From: Tillus elongatus
Taxonomy: Eukaryota; Arthropoda; Insecta; Coleoptera; Cleridae
Length of the DNA stretch: 64,000 bases
NCBI GenBank assembly: GCA_964006375.1
Contig: OZ023262.1
Span: 87,679,654 to 87,743,653 of the forward strand
Reading direction: 5' to 3'
The notes beneath the pieces are model-generated. The model ran no database searches. It was not told the origin of the DNA and was given only the letters and a program-made list of their open reading frames with translations. The position numbers and the translations under genes are program-made. Each line of letters opens with the position of its first letter. Positions within the stretch are counted from its first letter, which is position 1. This document shows, one piece after another, positions 13,853-27,329 of this stretch.

Positions 13853-14560
13853 TTACACCGAAACCTCAAAAAATAATAGGCAGATTTTGATTAGATTCAA
13901 ATTTGGACCGCAGGCATCAGAGAAAAGCACAAAACCAAAATGTTTGTGTAGATAACAAATCTATTGTATATTGCAGACAAGTATTAAGTTTTTTGGCGCA
14001 AAAAGGTCAAGAAATAAGAGAAGAATTACTTTGAAAATTTTATAGCTTACGGCAGGTCGCTATTTGAAACGTAAAAATTGTCAAATGATACGAAAAGTAC
14101 ATTTCACAAGGCCTTAAGTTGGAGCTTCAACCGACATAGTCCTTCATTTTACTAAAATGTTTGCACAAAATTCATTTCAAATATACACTATCCCTTTAGT
14201 AGTCAATAATTTTTAGCGAATTTTTGTAGGAAAAATTCGCTCTTGAGAATATCGCAGTGCTGCATCTTATAAACACATTTTAACAATCACAGGCTGTCCC
14301 ATAAGTCGTTTGTGATACAAAGTTTCTTTTTTACACACATTATATTGTTTCATTTTTTATACAATTATAATCCATGCTTGTAAGGTAACAAAATTCATGT
14401 TATCCATCGTTTTCAAGTTACTTAAATTGTTTTATAATTTTTCACATTTTTGGGAAATAAAAAAATGTGTTATGTCGTTTCTACCAACAGAAATTAAAAT
14501 TCCATGAGGACGACGCATTCAGAGAGGTTTCCGTTTATAATATTCGTCGAAAAAATTGAG
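13851..14560 (-). repeat. Composite family, reversed D (partial), C and B
   Basis: ACACCGAAACCTCAAAAAAT (end of D), then a C block with the CCTTCATTTTACTAAAATG phrase, a linker hairpin (TTTTTAGCGAATTTTTG with AAAAATTCGCT at 14214-14245) and a worn B block ending near the CCAACAGAAATTAAAATTCC phrase. Confidence 0.65.
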
Positions 14561-15896
<1,336 letters not shown>

Positions 15897-15934
15897 AAAT
15901 AAAGTGTATATTTGAAAGTGATTACAGTGTAGTG

Positions 15935-15938
<4 letters not shown>

Positions 15939-16031
<93 letters not shown>
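15939..16031. repeat. (TA)n microsatellite
   Basis: About 93 bp of TA to the right of the hairpin element. Confidence 0.96.
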
Positions 16032-16032
<1 letters not shown>

Positions 16033-17309
16033 CGATACATGAAAATGTATGATTGTGCTAGCAAATTTAAACTAATTTCAATTACCATGTAGTTGAAATT
16101 CCCATAATAGAACAAAATGCCTTCAAAGTTTGGTTATTTTGCCTAGTCATTGGGATTTGTGACTTATAGGTGAAATAAATGGAAAAAATTAACTTTTAGG
16201 TCAATAATGTTACAATGGTAACCATGTTAAAGTATGTTCGCGGTATCCATCTTGATTGTATTGAAAAACTAAAAACCATTTTTGTTGAATCTAGTACAAT
16301 TAAATTTTAACTCGAAAAAACATAAAATAATGCTTGTGCACCATGAGGGTAGGATAGTTTTGTCTCCTGTACATTACCAATCCTCAAAATCTGAAATTCA
16401 AGAATTTTAAATAGTTTTTAATTTTAACTAATTTTACTCTTTACAGAGACGCTAGAATTTATTATATCAAAGTATCATAATCATGTTAATAGAAAAAAAC
16501 ATAACCGCAGCTGCTTTTTCCTTTATACAGTGCGAATTACCTTTATCATTGATTCAAATATTTATAGGATCTTCTTTGATCATTCAACATGTTGCCATTT
16601 GTAAACAGAGATATACCTTGTTGCTAATATCTACTGCTTGTTAATACATACATAACCACAGATCCCACAGAATAATGTCACATGCACAGTTATTTGTTAA
16701 AAATTTCACGGCACTGGCGCCCAGATGGATTCAAGTAAAACGTTGGACATACTTACCATAAATTACGTGCATTGGCCCAATATATAATGAAAATGCCCTA
16801 AATTTAACTAAAATGCATTGGTCTAAAAGCCTTGCTGGACCTATTATCGACTTCCATATTACTTTTAGTTTATTCCCCACATTGGTAAAGCACACTTAAA
16901 TTTTATTTGAAGATAACCTGTGGTGATTTGGTCGCGGACCTCTTGTTAGGGCGATTTGACGTCAATTTGACTATAAATGTTGTTCGGGATGCTATACCTA
17001 ACAACATTAATTTACCAAATATTTTAACGCATGCATATAGTTCATGTAGGGAGCAGTTTAAAAAACTATTCAATTTCTTATTGAATTGTATTAAGCGACC
17101 AGCTTATGGCATTATATATATAATTTTTTAAGAGAAATATTGAAATATATAATCTCATAATCGTATGCATTTCATGAAATATAAAGTAATTAAAAAATAA
17201 TAGAGTAACATACTTAAATAACATTCTTTTTTCTGACAGCCGGTGACATGAAAATATGATCTTTCTTCTGCTTTTATTTTTCTTTACTTCCACTGTTTGA
17301 AGTTTTCTT
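16032..17309. other. Anonymous AT-rich DNA
   Basis: No gene recognised. The 74-codon plus-strand frame at 16907-17131 and its antisense partner have no familiar domain. Confidence 0.4.
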
Positions 17310-17421
17310 TTTAGTTAATTTTCGAAGAAAAAAGTCACTAATAGAGAGATTCCCACTTTTGAATTTTGAAAAAATGAGCGCGAACTAGGAGCTTTAAAAC
17401 CCATATCTGGGATCAGTTTCC

Positions 17422-17511
<90 letters not shown>
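17310..17511 (-). repeat. Composite family, reversed block E plus (TA)n
   Basis: Hairpin AGTTAATTTTCG with AAAAAAGTCACTAA, the CCCACTTTTGAATTTTG phrase, then a TA tract at 17425-17511. Confidence 0.75.
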
Positions 17512-17514
<3 letters not shown>

Positions 17515-17822
17515 TTATGTTTATTCAATTAAATTATACAATATGCAATACACAATAAGTCTATGACTTGTGCCGTGTTTTTACAAAATTTATCGGGTTC
17601 ATCCAAAAAATCATTGGCAATTGTGGACCAAGTTCACTATACTTCAAATTTTGACATTCTAAATGGAAAATATTTCTTACTTTAACTTCCTCCTCTCAAT
17701 TGCTTCATTGTTACCTCCACTTACCAAAGTTATTGACATTTTTATACTTATTTTTCAACCACGGGTCAACCTTAATAGCCCACATTTTTTTCGAAAATAA
17801 TAAACTATTCTATGCCGAATAA

Positions 17823-17825
<3 letters not shown>
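17512..17825. other. Anonymous AT-rich DNA
   Basis: Nothing recognised between two TA tracts. Confidence 0.35.

Positions 17826-17891
<66 letters not shown>
17826..17891. repeat. (TA)n microsatellite
   Basis: TA tract of about 66 bp directly left of a composite copy. Confidence 0.95.
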
Positions 17892-17893
<2 letters not shown>

Positions 17894-18380
17894 CTATTAT
17901 TAATATATACTAAGACTACTGCCAAAGCATCAGAGAAAGGGTCTACTTGACATTAATTGTCTGGAAATGTTTTACTAAAATGAAGGACAATGATGGTTGA
18001 AGCTAAGACTTCAGGCTTTGTAAAACATTCTTCTTGAGACACTTTCTTTCCATAGCTCGTATTCGTTTGCCAATTTTGACGTTTTAAATGGCGACTTTGA
18101 CGTTTTGAAGAAAACCACAATTTCTTTTTATTTAAATGCCAATAACTTTTCGTATCTTGGTGGGTAATTTACCTATAATGATATAAACCCGCCAACCAAA
18201 TTTGGTTGCCCTTACTTATTTCCGGAGATATAAATTTTTTTCGTAACGAAACACAAAATTTTCCGGAAAAACCTACCCCGATTTTTTTTGGCTAACGTAC
18301 ATATCCAAGCCACTTGCAAAAGTAAGGTATTCCCCAAATTTAATCAAAATCGGTCCATTATTTTTTGAGTTATCGGCGTG

Positions 18381-18608
<228 letters not shown>

Positions 18609-18660
18609 CATGCTTGGTTCTCGGGTTAAACCGCGTCCAGAATTTATGGAAACTAGACGT

Positions 18661-19925
18661 TCTCCTGTCAAGAGGTCTCTAAGGCCTCAACTTGCCTACT
18701 CCTCAGAGTGGTGGACAAAGGTGGGTAAAGGAAATATGTAAGGACACTCTAAGGCCTCAATCTGCCTACTCCTCAGAGTGATGGACAAAGGTGGGTAAAG
18801 GAAATATGTAAAGACACTCTAAGGCCTCAATCTGCCTACTCCTTGGAGTGGTGGACAAAGGTGGGTAAAGGAAATAGGTAAGGACACTCTAAGGCCTCAA
18901 TCTGCCTACTCCTTAGAGCGATGGACAAAGGTGGGTAAAGGAAATATGTAAGGACACTCTAAGGCCTGAATCTGCCTACTCCTTAGAGTGATGGACAAAG
19001 GTGGGTAAAGGAAATATGTAAGGACACTCTAAGGCCTCAATCTGCCTACTTCTTAGAGTGATGGACAAAGGTGGGTAAAAGAAATATGTAAGGACACTCT
19101 AAGGCCTCAATCTGCCTACTCCTTAGAGTGGTGGACAAAGGTGGGTAAAGGAAATATGTAAGGACACTCTAAGGCCTCAATCTGCCTACTCCTTAGAGCG
19201 ATGGACAAAGGTGGGTAAAGGAAATATGTAAGGACACTCTAAGGCCTCAATATGCCTACTTTTTAGAGTGATGGACAAAGGTGGGTAAACGAAATATGTA
19301 AGGACACTCTAAGGCCTCAATCTGCCTACTCCTTAGAGTGATGGACAAAGGTGGGTAAAGGAAATATGTAAGGACACTCTAAGGCCTCAATCTGCCTATT
19401 CCTTAGAGTGGTGGACAAAGGTGGGTAAAGGAAATATGTAAGGACACTCTAAGGCCTCAATCTGCCTACTCCTTAGAGCGATGGACAAAGGTGGGTAAAG
19501 GAAATGTGTAAGGACACTCTAAGGCCTCAATCTGCCTACTCCTTAGAGTGATGGACAAAGGTGGGTAAAGGAAATATGTAAGGACACTCTAAGGCCTCAA
19601 TCTGCCTACTCCTTAGAGTGATGGACAAAGGTGGGTAAAAGAAATATATAAGGACACTCTATGGCCTCAATCTGCCTACTCCTTAGAGTGATGGACAAAG
19701 GTGGGTAAATGAGATATGTAAGAACACTCTAAGGCCTCAATCTGCCTACTCCTAAGAGCGATGGACAAAGGTGGGTAAAGGAAATATATAAGGACACTCT
19801 AAGGCCTCAATCTGCCTACTTCTTAGAGTGGTGGACAAAGGTGGGTAAAGGAAATGTGTAAGGACACTCTAAGGCCTCAATCTGCCTACTCCTTAGAGCG
19901 GTGGATAAAGGTAGGTTGGGTTGTT
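18661..19925 (-). repeat. 70-bp tandem repeat array, 18 units
   Basis: The phrase AAGGCCTCAA recurs every 70 bp from 18681 to 19871. Units differ by only a few bases (for example AGAGTG or AGAGCG; GGAAATATG or GGAAATGTG), and the A/G alternation runs in a higher-order pattern, as expected for recent unequal exchange. It lies in minus orientation relative to the PLE 3' region. Confidence 0.95.
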
Positions 19926-20160
19926 GTAGCTCGATTACGGGGCCTCAATCTGCCTACTCCCCAAATCTCGCCGGAGATCGTCTGTGAGGTCTCAGTGTGT
20001 TCAACCCTAGGCCTCAGAGGCCTAGGGAGATAGTCTGTGAGGTATGAGTGTGTTCAACCCTAGGCCTCAGAGGCCTAGGGTTAAACACACTGAAACCTCA
20101 CAGACGATCTCCGGCGAGATTTGGGGAGTTGGCAGATTGAGACCCCGTAATCGAGCTACA

Positions 20161-20450
20161 ACAAACCAACTTACCTTTATCCACCGCTCTAAGGAGTAGG
20201 CAGACTGAGGCCTTAGAGTGTCCTTACATATTTCCTTTACCTACCTTTGTCCACCACTCTAAGGAGTAGGCAGATTGAGGCCTTAGAGTGTCCTTACATA
20301 TTTCCTTTACCCACCTTTGTCCACCACTCTAAGAAGTAGGCAGATTGAGTCCTTAGAGTGTCCTTACATATTTCCTTTACCCACTTTTGTCCATCATTCT
20401 AAGAAGTAGGCAGATTGAGGCCTTAGAGTGTCCTTACATATTTCCTTTAC
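20161..20450 (+). repeat. 70-bp tandem repeat array, 4 units, inverted relative to the left array
   Basis: The phrase CCTTAGAGTG recurs at 20211, 20281, 20351 and 20421. It is the reverse complement of the left array, in PLE sense orientation. Confidence 0.93.
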
Positions 20451-20490
20451 CTCTTGAAACTGGCTCCAAAGCAGTAGCCGAAACTTCGAG
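20451..20490 (+). ncRNA. Hammerhead ribozyme-like motif, decayed
   Basis: CTC, degenerate core TTGAAAC, stem-loop arms GGCTCC and GTAGCC, GAAAC, TTC and GAG at 20488-20490, which pairs with the first CTC. It aligns position by position with the motif at 2354-2393 and sits at the same place in the PLE 3' region. Core substitutions make it unlikely to cleave. Confidence 0.45.
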
Positions 20491-20565
20491 TTTCCATAAA
20501 TTCTGGACGCGGTTTAACCCAAAAACCAAGCATATCTCACATTAAAAACCGCGGAAATCCTTCTG

Positions 20566-20794
<229 letters not shown>

Positions 20795-22725
20795 AAGAAC
20801 TATTACAGCAGGTTAAAAGTTTCTCATATTATTGTATAAAATACTCTTTTCTGTAAGCATTAAACCGCTGTACGATAATGAATTGTTTTGCGGCAAAGCC
20901 AGTGCGGGGTTAATAATACACCTTTACAATTAAAAAGGCACTACCTTAAATTACTAGGATTAAACTTGCTTGTAATCATTTTACTTAATTAAAGTTCCGT
21001 TTGAAAATGTGTCCGCATTTTAAAATTGCTACGTTAATGCTGGTACTGCAACTCGTATTCCATTCTAATATTTTAAGCATATAGAATTCCCGTATCTCGC
21101 TTATGTGTCTCTTTAAATTTATTCATCTACGTCTAGTCACTATCGCGCACGCAAAACACCGCCTCAGTTTTTCATATGTTTGTGTTTTTGTATCTAAAGG
21201 CGTATATGAATTATTTGATGTCTGTGGAAAGATGTGAATTCAGCATGTATGCAAATGTATTTTTCGCAAGATAAAGAGTGTATTTTTATTCACATCATTC
21301 ATACAAATTGTTTCTTACGTCTTAAAATATATTCGAGTTTCCAAACAAACAAAATGCTAATCATCCCGAGTGTGGGTGAAATACTTTGCATTATTTATGC
21401 TTAAGGTGTCAGTAGATAAAAGAAACAATAAAAACATTTGTGTGGAGCTTACCTTTTATATCATAAACCTACCAAATTTGGTTATCATAGCTTTTTTATT
21501 TTTTAAGATATTTTTTTTTCTAATGAAAACCAGGTATATTTATAATTTGGCAGGTACATTTCGTTGTAAATAATGCATTTTTGAACACAACTTTTTAAAG
21601 AGACTTGCAGTACTTACATATAACTAGCAACCTTTAATTTTTTATCTCCACAGAAAATAGAAATTTCCTCAAGTAATTGCTTACTGGGATCTCTAAAACC
21701 GATCTCCAAGGTTCATTTGAATTCAAAAGAGTTTTAATAATATGTGATGCCCCGGCTAAGCAGAGGCCCGACGGATAAGTTGCGAATCCGTCATTTGGGC
21801 GTGACCTAAATATTCTAAGTTAAATATCCTCGGGCGCCATCTTTATTCCCTATTAAATAGGACAAGGTCAGATCCCCGTGAGGACTTCTGCTAAGGCCCT
21901 CGTAGAACACCACAAAGTTATTGTTTCATAACAGCCTTGTCCTAGGGTAACTCGAGTGGAGAAGAAAACTACAGCCAGGGGTTGAAAGTTATTATATCAC
22001 GTAGAGTTCTCGGGAGGTAAGTAGGCTTTAATTACTTACTCCCGAATAATGGCTGTTTTCTTTAACTTACAAAGTTGAAGCAGAAATATTATAAACAGGT
22101 AAATATCAATTACGATATACGTCAGCTAGTTACAATCCGTTGCAGGATTCTAGCTCAAACACACCTACACTAGCGCAAATTTCTACAGGCAGTGCAGCGA
22201 AAAGCAACTAATTTCATAAAATCCTCTAATAATATTTAAAATATCTACAAATGAAAGTGAGAACAATAAAAATAGATAAATTATTAAAACCAAAAATTCG
22301 CTACAGTTTATGCGAATAAATAGAAAACATATCTCAGGTCAGATAACGTTATTTCTGATAAGACATTCTTTCATAGTGGAAATGATACAAATATGTTAAT
22401 ATTTAAAAATACAATGATATTCGACTGGAAAAACATTTGTGCTATTTATTACAAATAAAGCGTGATATTAGCATTAGCACAGAAAACAACAAGGTATAGC
22501 AAAGCAACGGCAAGCGGAAAGCGACATACACATGCATCCAACGGAAAATGGCCCCGCGATAAATTCCGCCTCAGTCGGGGGTTCTACCTTCCCCTGGGCT
22601 TTATTCCCGCAATTCCCTTGCTGTCTTACTCTGCTAGGTGGGTAGGCAAACGGTTCCCACGCTTATAATACCCTAACTTGCTAACTAATATCACCGGGTA
22701 ACTTGTCTCCTATTTCTGTCGAACA
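20795..22725. other. Anonymous DNA, no gene recognised
   Basis: 21740-22030 and 22460-22680 are less AT-rich than the surroundings, but no domain, RNA or repeat boundary is evident. The 68-codon frame at 22462-22668 is not a recognisable protein. Confidence 0.4.
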
Positions 22726-22727
22726 CC

Positions 22728-23172
22728 CTATATAGCTAACAGTGCCATCCAGCGATTACGTACCATTCTGAATCGATCCATACGTACTTTAAGGACAATG
22801 CGTCCCTCGAAGCAAACGTAGTCGACCCAATACAGCACAGGATGCCGGGCACACTAAATACTACCCCTTTAATCAGCGTTTTCCGTGCTCCCGTTTCCCT
22901 CATATGGGTAAGAAACCTGACCAGCTTGTCGTTTAACTAGGCTGGATACTCTAGCTAACCAAACACCTTGTCCAGCGAGCACATACCATTCAGAATAGAT
23001 CCATGCGTACTTCAAGGACAATACGTCCCTCGAAATAAACGTAGTCCACCCTGTATAGCACGCTATGATTCGCTAAAACACCCTAATTCCACTATAATAT
23101 GGTATAATGATTTACCTGATTTCGACCTCCTTTAAATGGGTAACCCCTGGCCAGTTTTGTCACTACTACATA
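22728..23172. repeat. Tandem duplication, unit about 223 bp, two copies
   Basis: The stretch 22750-22830 (CCATTCTGAATCGATCCATA; GGACAATGCGTCCCTCGAA) is repeated with about 85 % identity at 22973-23052. Both copies are followed by a GGGTAA...CCAG phrase. TACACCCTGTATA-like phrases punctuate the units. Confidence 0.7.
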
Positions 23173-23640
23173 CAGTACACCCTGTATACTTTTAAATCCT
23201 AACACGCGGTTAATGTTACAAGTCGAATAGCATTAATAAAACACCCAAACATTTATTCCAGTTTGCAATTATACTTCTTCAAGTTTTCCGAAGTATAACT
23301 AACCCTGCAAACTATTATAACAGAACACAGTCTTCTCAGACTCTCGTTCTTTACTATTAAATAAACACGCTGCTTTTCACTACTCCGTAGTACAGCGAAA
23401 TAGACTTCCCAGTTATTACACCTGACTGACGCTTTTAAAACCTTCAAAACTAACGTACGACCACCGGAACCTGTTCTCTCCGCCGCGTGCTGGAGGCATC
23501 TCTCTTCTCGACGTTCCGTTTCTCGGTTCGCTTACTTGCCATGCGCTCCGTGACCTACCTATAATGAATCTCATGGCGCCTTTCAGACCAGCGCTATGCG
23601 TTCCATCCTCCAAAATCCACGTTCCTCCTGTGGCGACTTT
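23173..23640 (-). other. LTR- or promoter-like segment (uncertain)
   Basis: On the minus strand a GC-richer part (23613-23440) is followed by GGTTTTAAAAGCG and GTCAGTCAG, then by an AATAAA signal near 23263 in a GT-rich context. That layout recalls U3-R-U5 of an arthropod LTR, with the 223-bp duplication downstream. I cannot locate paired ends or a target duplication, so this stays tentative. Confidence 0.25.
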
Positions 23641-23799
23641 TCATACTCTGAAGTGTTTCTGAAAATGCGTCAGATTTATTACCTAGCAAATATCCGTTAT
23701 TTACACCGCCTAAATGACTTATTCACTATTCAAATAACCCTAATAAGTCGGACTTCATTACAAATATACGTCACTAATAGTGTACAATTTTTATGAAAA

Positions 23800-23845
23800 T
23801 GTACTTCTATAATTCACTTGCTGCGTCCCGAACTTTTTATACAAA
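23800..23845 (-). repeat. Block A terminal fragment
   Basis: ATTCACTTGCTGCGTCCCGA matches the inverted end of block A, in reverse orientation. The interior is absent. Confidence 0.5.
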
Positions 23846-23994
23846 TTACGGACCTTTACTTGGTTTCTGTAGATTGTTTGATTAAGTCGTATACGCTCGA
23901 CTTTTAGGTGGAGCCACATTTTTTTGATACACTATGCACATGCTTTATCAACTGTGTGCATTTTTCAAAATGCGACTATTTTTTATAAGACATA

Positions 23995-24187
23995 TGCCCA
24001 GTTTCACAAACCTTGATTAGATACTTAACGGCCGATTAGTTAATCAAAGCTTCAGATGACCAATCACGGCTTCAAAATACTTGGTCGTCATAGCAAAAAT
24101 TCGAATCACAGTCCGTGATTGGCCATCTCAAGCCTTGATTAACTAACAGGCCGTTGAATATCTAATCGAGCTTTGTAAAAATGGGCA
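23995..24187. mobile_element. Foldback MITE, 193 bp
   Basis: Inverted ends TGCCCA (23995-24000) and TGGGCA (24182-24187), with arms of about 75 bp (TCGATTAGATA or TTGATTAGATA; AACGGCC; GTTAATCAA; CCAATCACGG) around a short AT-rich centre. It has no coding capacity. I could not confirm a target-site duplication. Confidence 0.8.
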
Positions 24188-24952
24188 CTAGGCACACTAT
24201 ATTGATATAAAAGTAGGCACACAGAATTATGAAAATTCGCTACGTGGTAGACACTGCCCTGACTTCTTGTTAGCGGTTTTTTAAGAGATAAATATTACTA
24301 CCTGAAGAGTATTTAGTTACGGCGTACTTCAGTACAAAGAACTTACTTATTATAAAGTAAAATATCGAAGTAGGAAATAATAAGGAATATATCTGAAGTT
24401 TTCCCTAATAGACGGGATTAAAGACGCTATTATATTCAAAGTCTAAAAACCTACAACATATTTTCTGCAATACCATTTCAACAAGAAGTATATTTGTGAT
24501 GCCTATTTAACAGCCGAACAACCGCTTTTTCTTATAACTAATACCTGCAGAGTTCCTTAAAAAATTTGTGAAGATAACGCTCAATTTACAAGCTGCCATG
24601 GTGTCGAAATTTTTCTTTAGAGATGTTAAGACGTATTGAAATAAAGATCGATATTCTTTGGTCACGGTGGGAGAAACTGCCAGCCACTAGGGTTCTTGCA
24701 TTTAGTTTAAGTGGTCTTGAGAACGAATTTGTTTAAGCTTCGAGAGGCTGCAGTTTCAATCGCCATTGTATGGTAATAAATATAACATCTCCAGGTTCAA
24801 TTGATATCTTCCGTAACTAAGGTTGTTAATAGTTAGAGTAAAATAATTAAGGCATTACCTGTGAAAGATGTGACTATACTACATAGTAATGATGGTGAGT
24901 GTTTACTCGTTGGTCCTTGGTATTCAACACACTACAATTTCTTCTTGGATTT
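24188..24952. other. Anonymous AT-rich DNA
   Basis: No feature recognised. Confidence 0.35.
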
Positions 24953-24995
24953 GTGAACTTTCTTTAAAATAATTCACTAATGTGAAGATCTGTGT

Positions 24996-25078
<83 letters not shown>
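24953..25078 (-). repeat. Composite family E hairpin fragment plus (TA)n
   Basis: GTGAACTTTCTTTAAAATAA, ATTCACTAATGTGAAGATC, then a TA tract at 24998-25078. It is truncated. Confidence 0.7.
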
Positions 25079-25080
<2 letters not shown>

Positions 25081-25199
25081 ATTGATTGTTGTTGCCCTTA
25101 CTTGGTGAAACTGGTCCATACTACATACAGACTTGGAGACTACTTCTCTGGCTTCACTGTTGGTTTTCATTTTTGTAGGTGAAGGACGTAGCCAGCGCG

Positions 25200-26560
25200 T
25201 AAGCTAACTGGAACAAGTGGCCCTTATGAATTCTTGATGTTCTAAGATGTTTTTCAACGTTTCTGTGACTAGTTTCGCTGCTTGACAGCATTCTCAGACA
25301 GATAAAAATTGAATTAGTATGAAATAATGACAACTACAAATAAAGATCTGTTGCTATGTTATGATATGGTGTTTTGATCAAAAAATTTATCAAATTGAAA
25401 ATAAAATGAAACACAGGTGACAGATGAGGCTTTCAAAATGTCTACGTGATGTATGTCAATTTTTAACATAAAAATAGAAATAGCCTATAATAACTATGAT
25501 AACAGTTACAACAATAAAATAACTAAACAATAACAGTATAAAAGCAGTCTATATATAACGAAATTCCTGACATACATCAACTCATTATCTTATTACAACT
25601 TTTTTGAAAGAATAGTTAAATTTATTTTCTTTGACTTATTTAATTTGAAAGAAGAATATCCAAGAAAGGGGAATTCATTAAATCAGTCTGCTCGTTTAAA
25701 ACAAGGTAGCTATTGTCGTGTGTGTGCTTTTTGACTTCTAACGCTTAAAAAAAGTCTAGTTTACGTTTGTCATTATAAAAATGTAGTGGTTGTATGCGGT
25801 TATTTACTGTAGGTCTATGTTCGGTATCAATAATATCTTTTCCAAATGTAAATTTATCAGCGTAGTTATTTCTAAATGCAGAAATATGTTCTTTGTATCG
25901 GGTGTTAAAATTTCTAGAACTTTGACCTATGTAGATAGCGTTACAATGTGTACAAGCTAATTTATAAACTCCAGCTTTTGTCAGAAAACAAGATTTTTCT
26001 TTCGCGTTAAATAGTAAATCACGCGTCGTGTTGTAAGATTTAAAAGCCTCCCTTTGTATTTGTACAGGTATTTAAAATTTTTGAAATGTTTTCTGAAATG
26101 GTTCCAAAATAAGTTATCGAAAGGTATCTGTTGTCTTCTTTGTCTCTAATATTTGGATACATTAAATTATTCGCTAATTTGTATTCTTTTCTCTCGATCA
26201 TTTTATCTAGTAGCCAGAGTAGCCATTATTAAATGCTGTTTGCTTAATTATTGAATTTTCTTTTTCAAAATTGTTTAAGCTGACATATGTATTGAAAATT
26301 GCACGATGTATCATATAATGGTAGACTGACAGCTTTTCTGAAAAAGGGTGACATGATTCGTATGCTATGGCTGTGTCAGTGTATGTTGGTTTCCTATATA
26401 TTGAAAAGTCAAATGAAATATTTTCTAACTTTCTAATTGTTAAGTCCAAAAAATTTATACAACTGTATTAATAAAATTCAAAAATTCATTTAATTCTGTA
26501 TGACTACCTTGAAAACATGCTAAAATATCATCTACGTATCATCTAAATATCTTAAGAAAC
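25200..26560 (-). pseudogene. Penelope-like element, RT C-terminal half, GIY-YIG domain and 3' region
   Basis: Read right to left, the fragment begins at the RT active site YVDD (26538-26527, context YVDDILACFQG). It continues with LDLTIRKLEN and FSIYRKPTYTDT, then NIIKQTAFNNGYSG, all typical of PLE reverse transcriptases. After frameshifts comes the GIY-YIG endonuclease domain: GVYKLACTHCNAIYIGQ (GVY at 25972-25964, YIG at 25933-25925), then TRYKEHISAF. A GIY-YIG domain fused after the RT defines the endonuclease-bearing PLE group. The reading frame is broken in several places. The 3' region ends with a hammerhead-like motif at 25262-25302. The 5' part of the RT is missing; at 26560 the sequence meets a second PLE in opposite orientation. 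Confidence 0.88.
25262..25302 (-). ncRNA. Hammerhead ribozyme-like motif, PLE 3' region, one core change
   Basis: Minus-strand order: stem I strand TCTGT (25302-25298), core CTGAGAA (25297-25291), stem II with GCTG and CAGC arms, GAAA, a two-base-pair stem III (AC, loop TA, GT), C at the cleavage position, then ACAGA (25266-25262), a perfect five-base-pair partner of TCTGT. The core should read CTGANGA, so one position (G8) is A. All other conserved positions are kept. Short stem III is a known trait of PLE hammerheads. Confidence 0.65.
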
Positions 26561-27250
26561 TTGCTAGGTAACCCAAAAGACAAGGATAATATGGCCAAAA
26601 TGTCAGGAACCTATGAGATAAGCTGCAAAGATTGTGATCTTAAGTACGTCGGACAAACAAAAATATCTATTGGAATTCGATTCAAAGAGCACTTGGCACA
26701 GTTACGGTACGGTACTATAGATATATCTTCCGTAGCCCGACACATTTGGGATAATAATCACCACGTTAATGAAAAGAATCTAAAATTAATAAAAAATGTT
26801 AGACAACCACGACAGCTGAACGCCCTTAAAAGCATATATATATTGCTAAATATATCAACAAACAAAAATTCTTTGAACCTTGCGCCAGCTCCGATCAGTA
26901 GTCACCTGATAGATTGCTTTGTAAAATAAATTTCGACAGTTTCGACACGTCCGAGAGATAACCAAAGAATACAGATCTTTCCCTCAAAGGAAACTATTTA
27001 GGAGTCGTTGAGCCTTCACAAAATTATTAGAGACCGACATACCTTTCAGATAAAGTAATAAAGATGTTCAAAAACCTCGTCGGGCAATAAAATACAATAC
27101 ACAGTAGATTTTTCCTGCGATTTAGCCCCATCTGGGTTGCGTTCTATACCTAAGATTTAGTATATAAGGTGATGTTAGTTTTAAAGTAGTTAGAATTTAT
27201 CATCCTCTGATGACGCTAACTTTGTTAGTGAAACGAGCGTCAGGTCTTTT
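26561..27250 (+). pseudogene. Penelope-like element, GIY-YIG domain and 3' region
   Basis: A 122-codon plus-strand frame (26561-26929) is a GIY-YIG domain: SGTYEISCKDCDLKYVGQ (GTY for GIY, YVG for YIG), followed by IGIRFKEHL, VARHIWDNNHHV and RQPRQLNALKSIYI. The end (NLAPAPISS) also fits PLE C-termini. It belongs to a different PLE subfamily from the minus-strand neighbour. The frame stops at 26929. The 3' region runs on to a hammerhead-like motif at 27204-27244. The RT is missing. The 5' junction at about 26560 is back to back with the other PLE. Confidence 0.85.
27204..27244 (+). ncRNA. Hammerhead ribozyme-like motif, PLE 3' region
   Basis: Stem I CCT (27204-27206) with AGG (27242-27244), canonical core CTGATGA (27207-27213), stem II arms GCTAAC and GTTAGT around TTT, GAAA (27230-27233), a two-base-pair stem III (AC, loop GAGC, GT) and C at 27241. 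The conserved core bases are present, but one extra C (27214) lies between the core and stem II, and stem I has only three pairs, so activity is doubtful. Confidence 0.55.
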
Positions 27251-27329
27251 TTAAAATGTGTTGCGGTGATTTGGGTTTTCCAAGTGTGCTTATCAGTTCG
27301 CATAACTTGTTCCAATCTTCACTTACTTA

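Noticed and set aside
18661..19925. CRISPR-like array
   Set aside because: Units are contiguous 70-bp repeats without variable spacers, in a eukaryotic context and homologous to a PLE 3' region.
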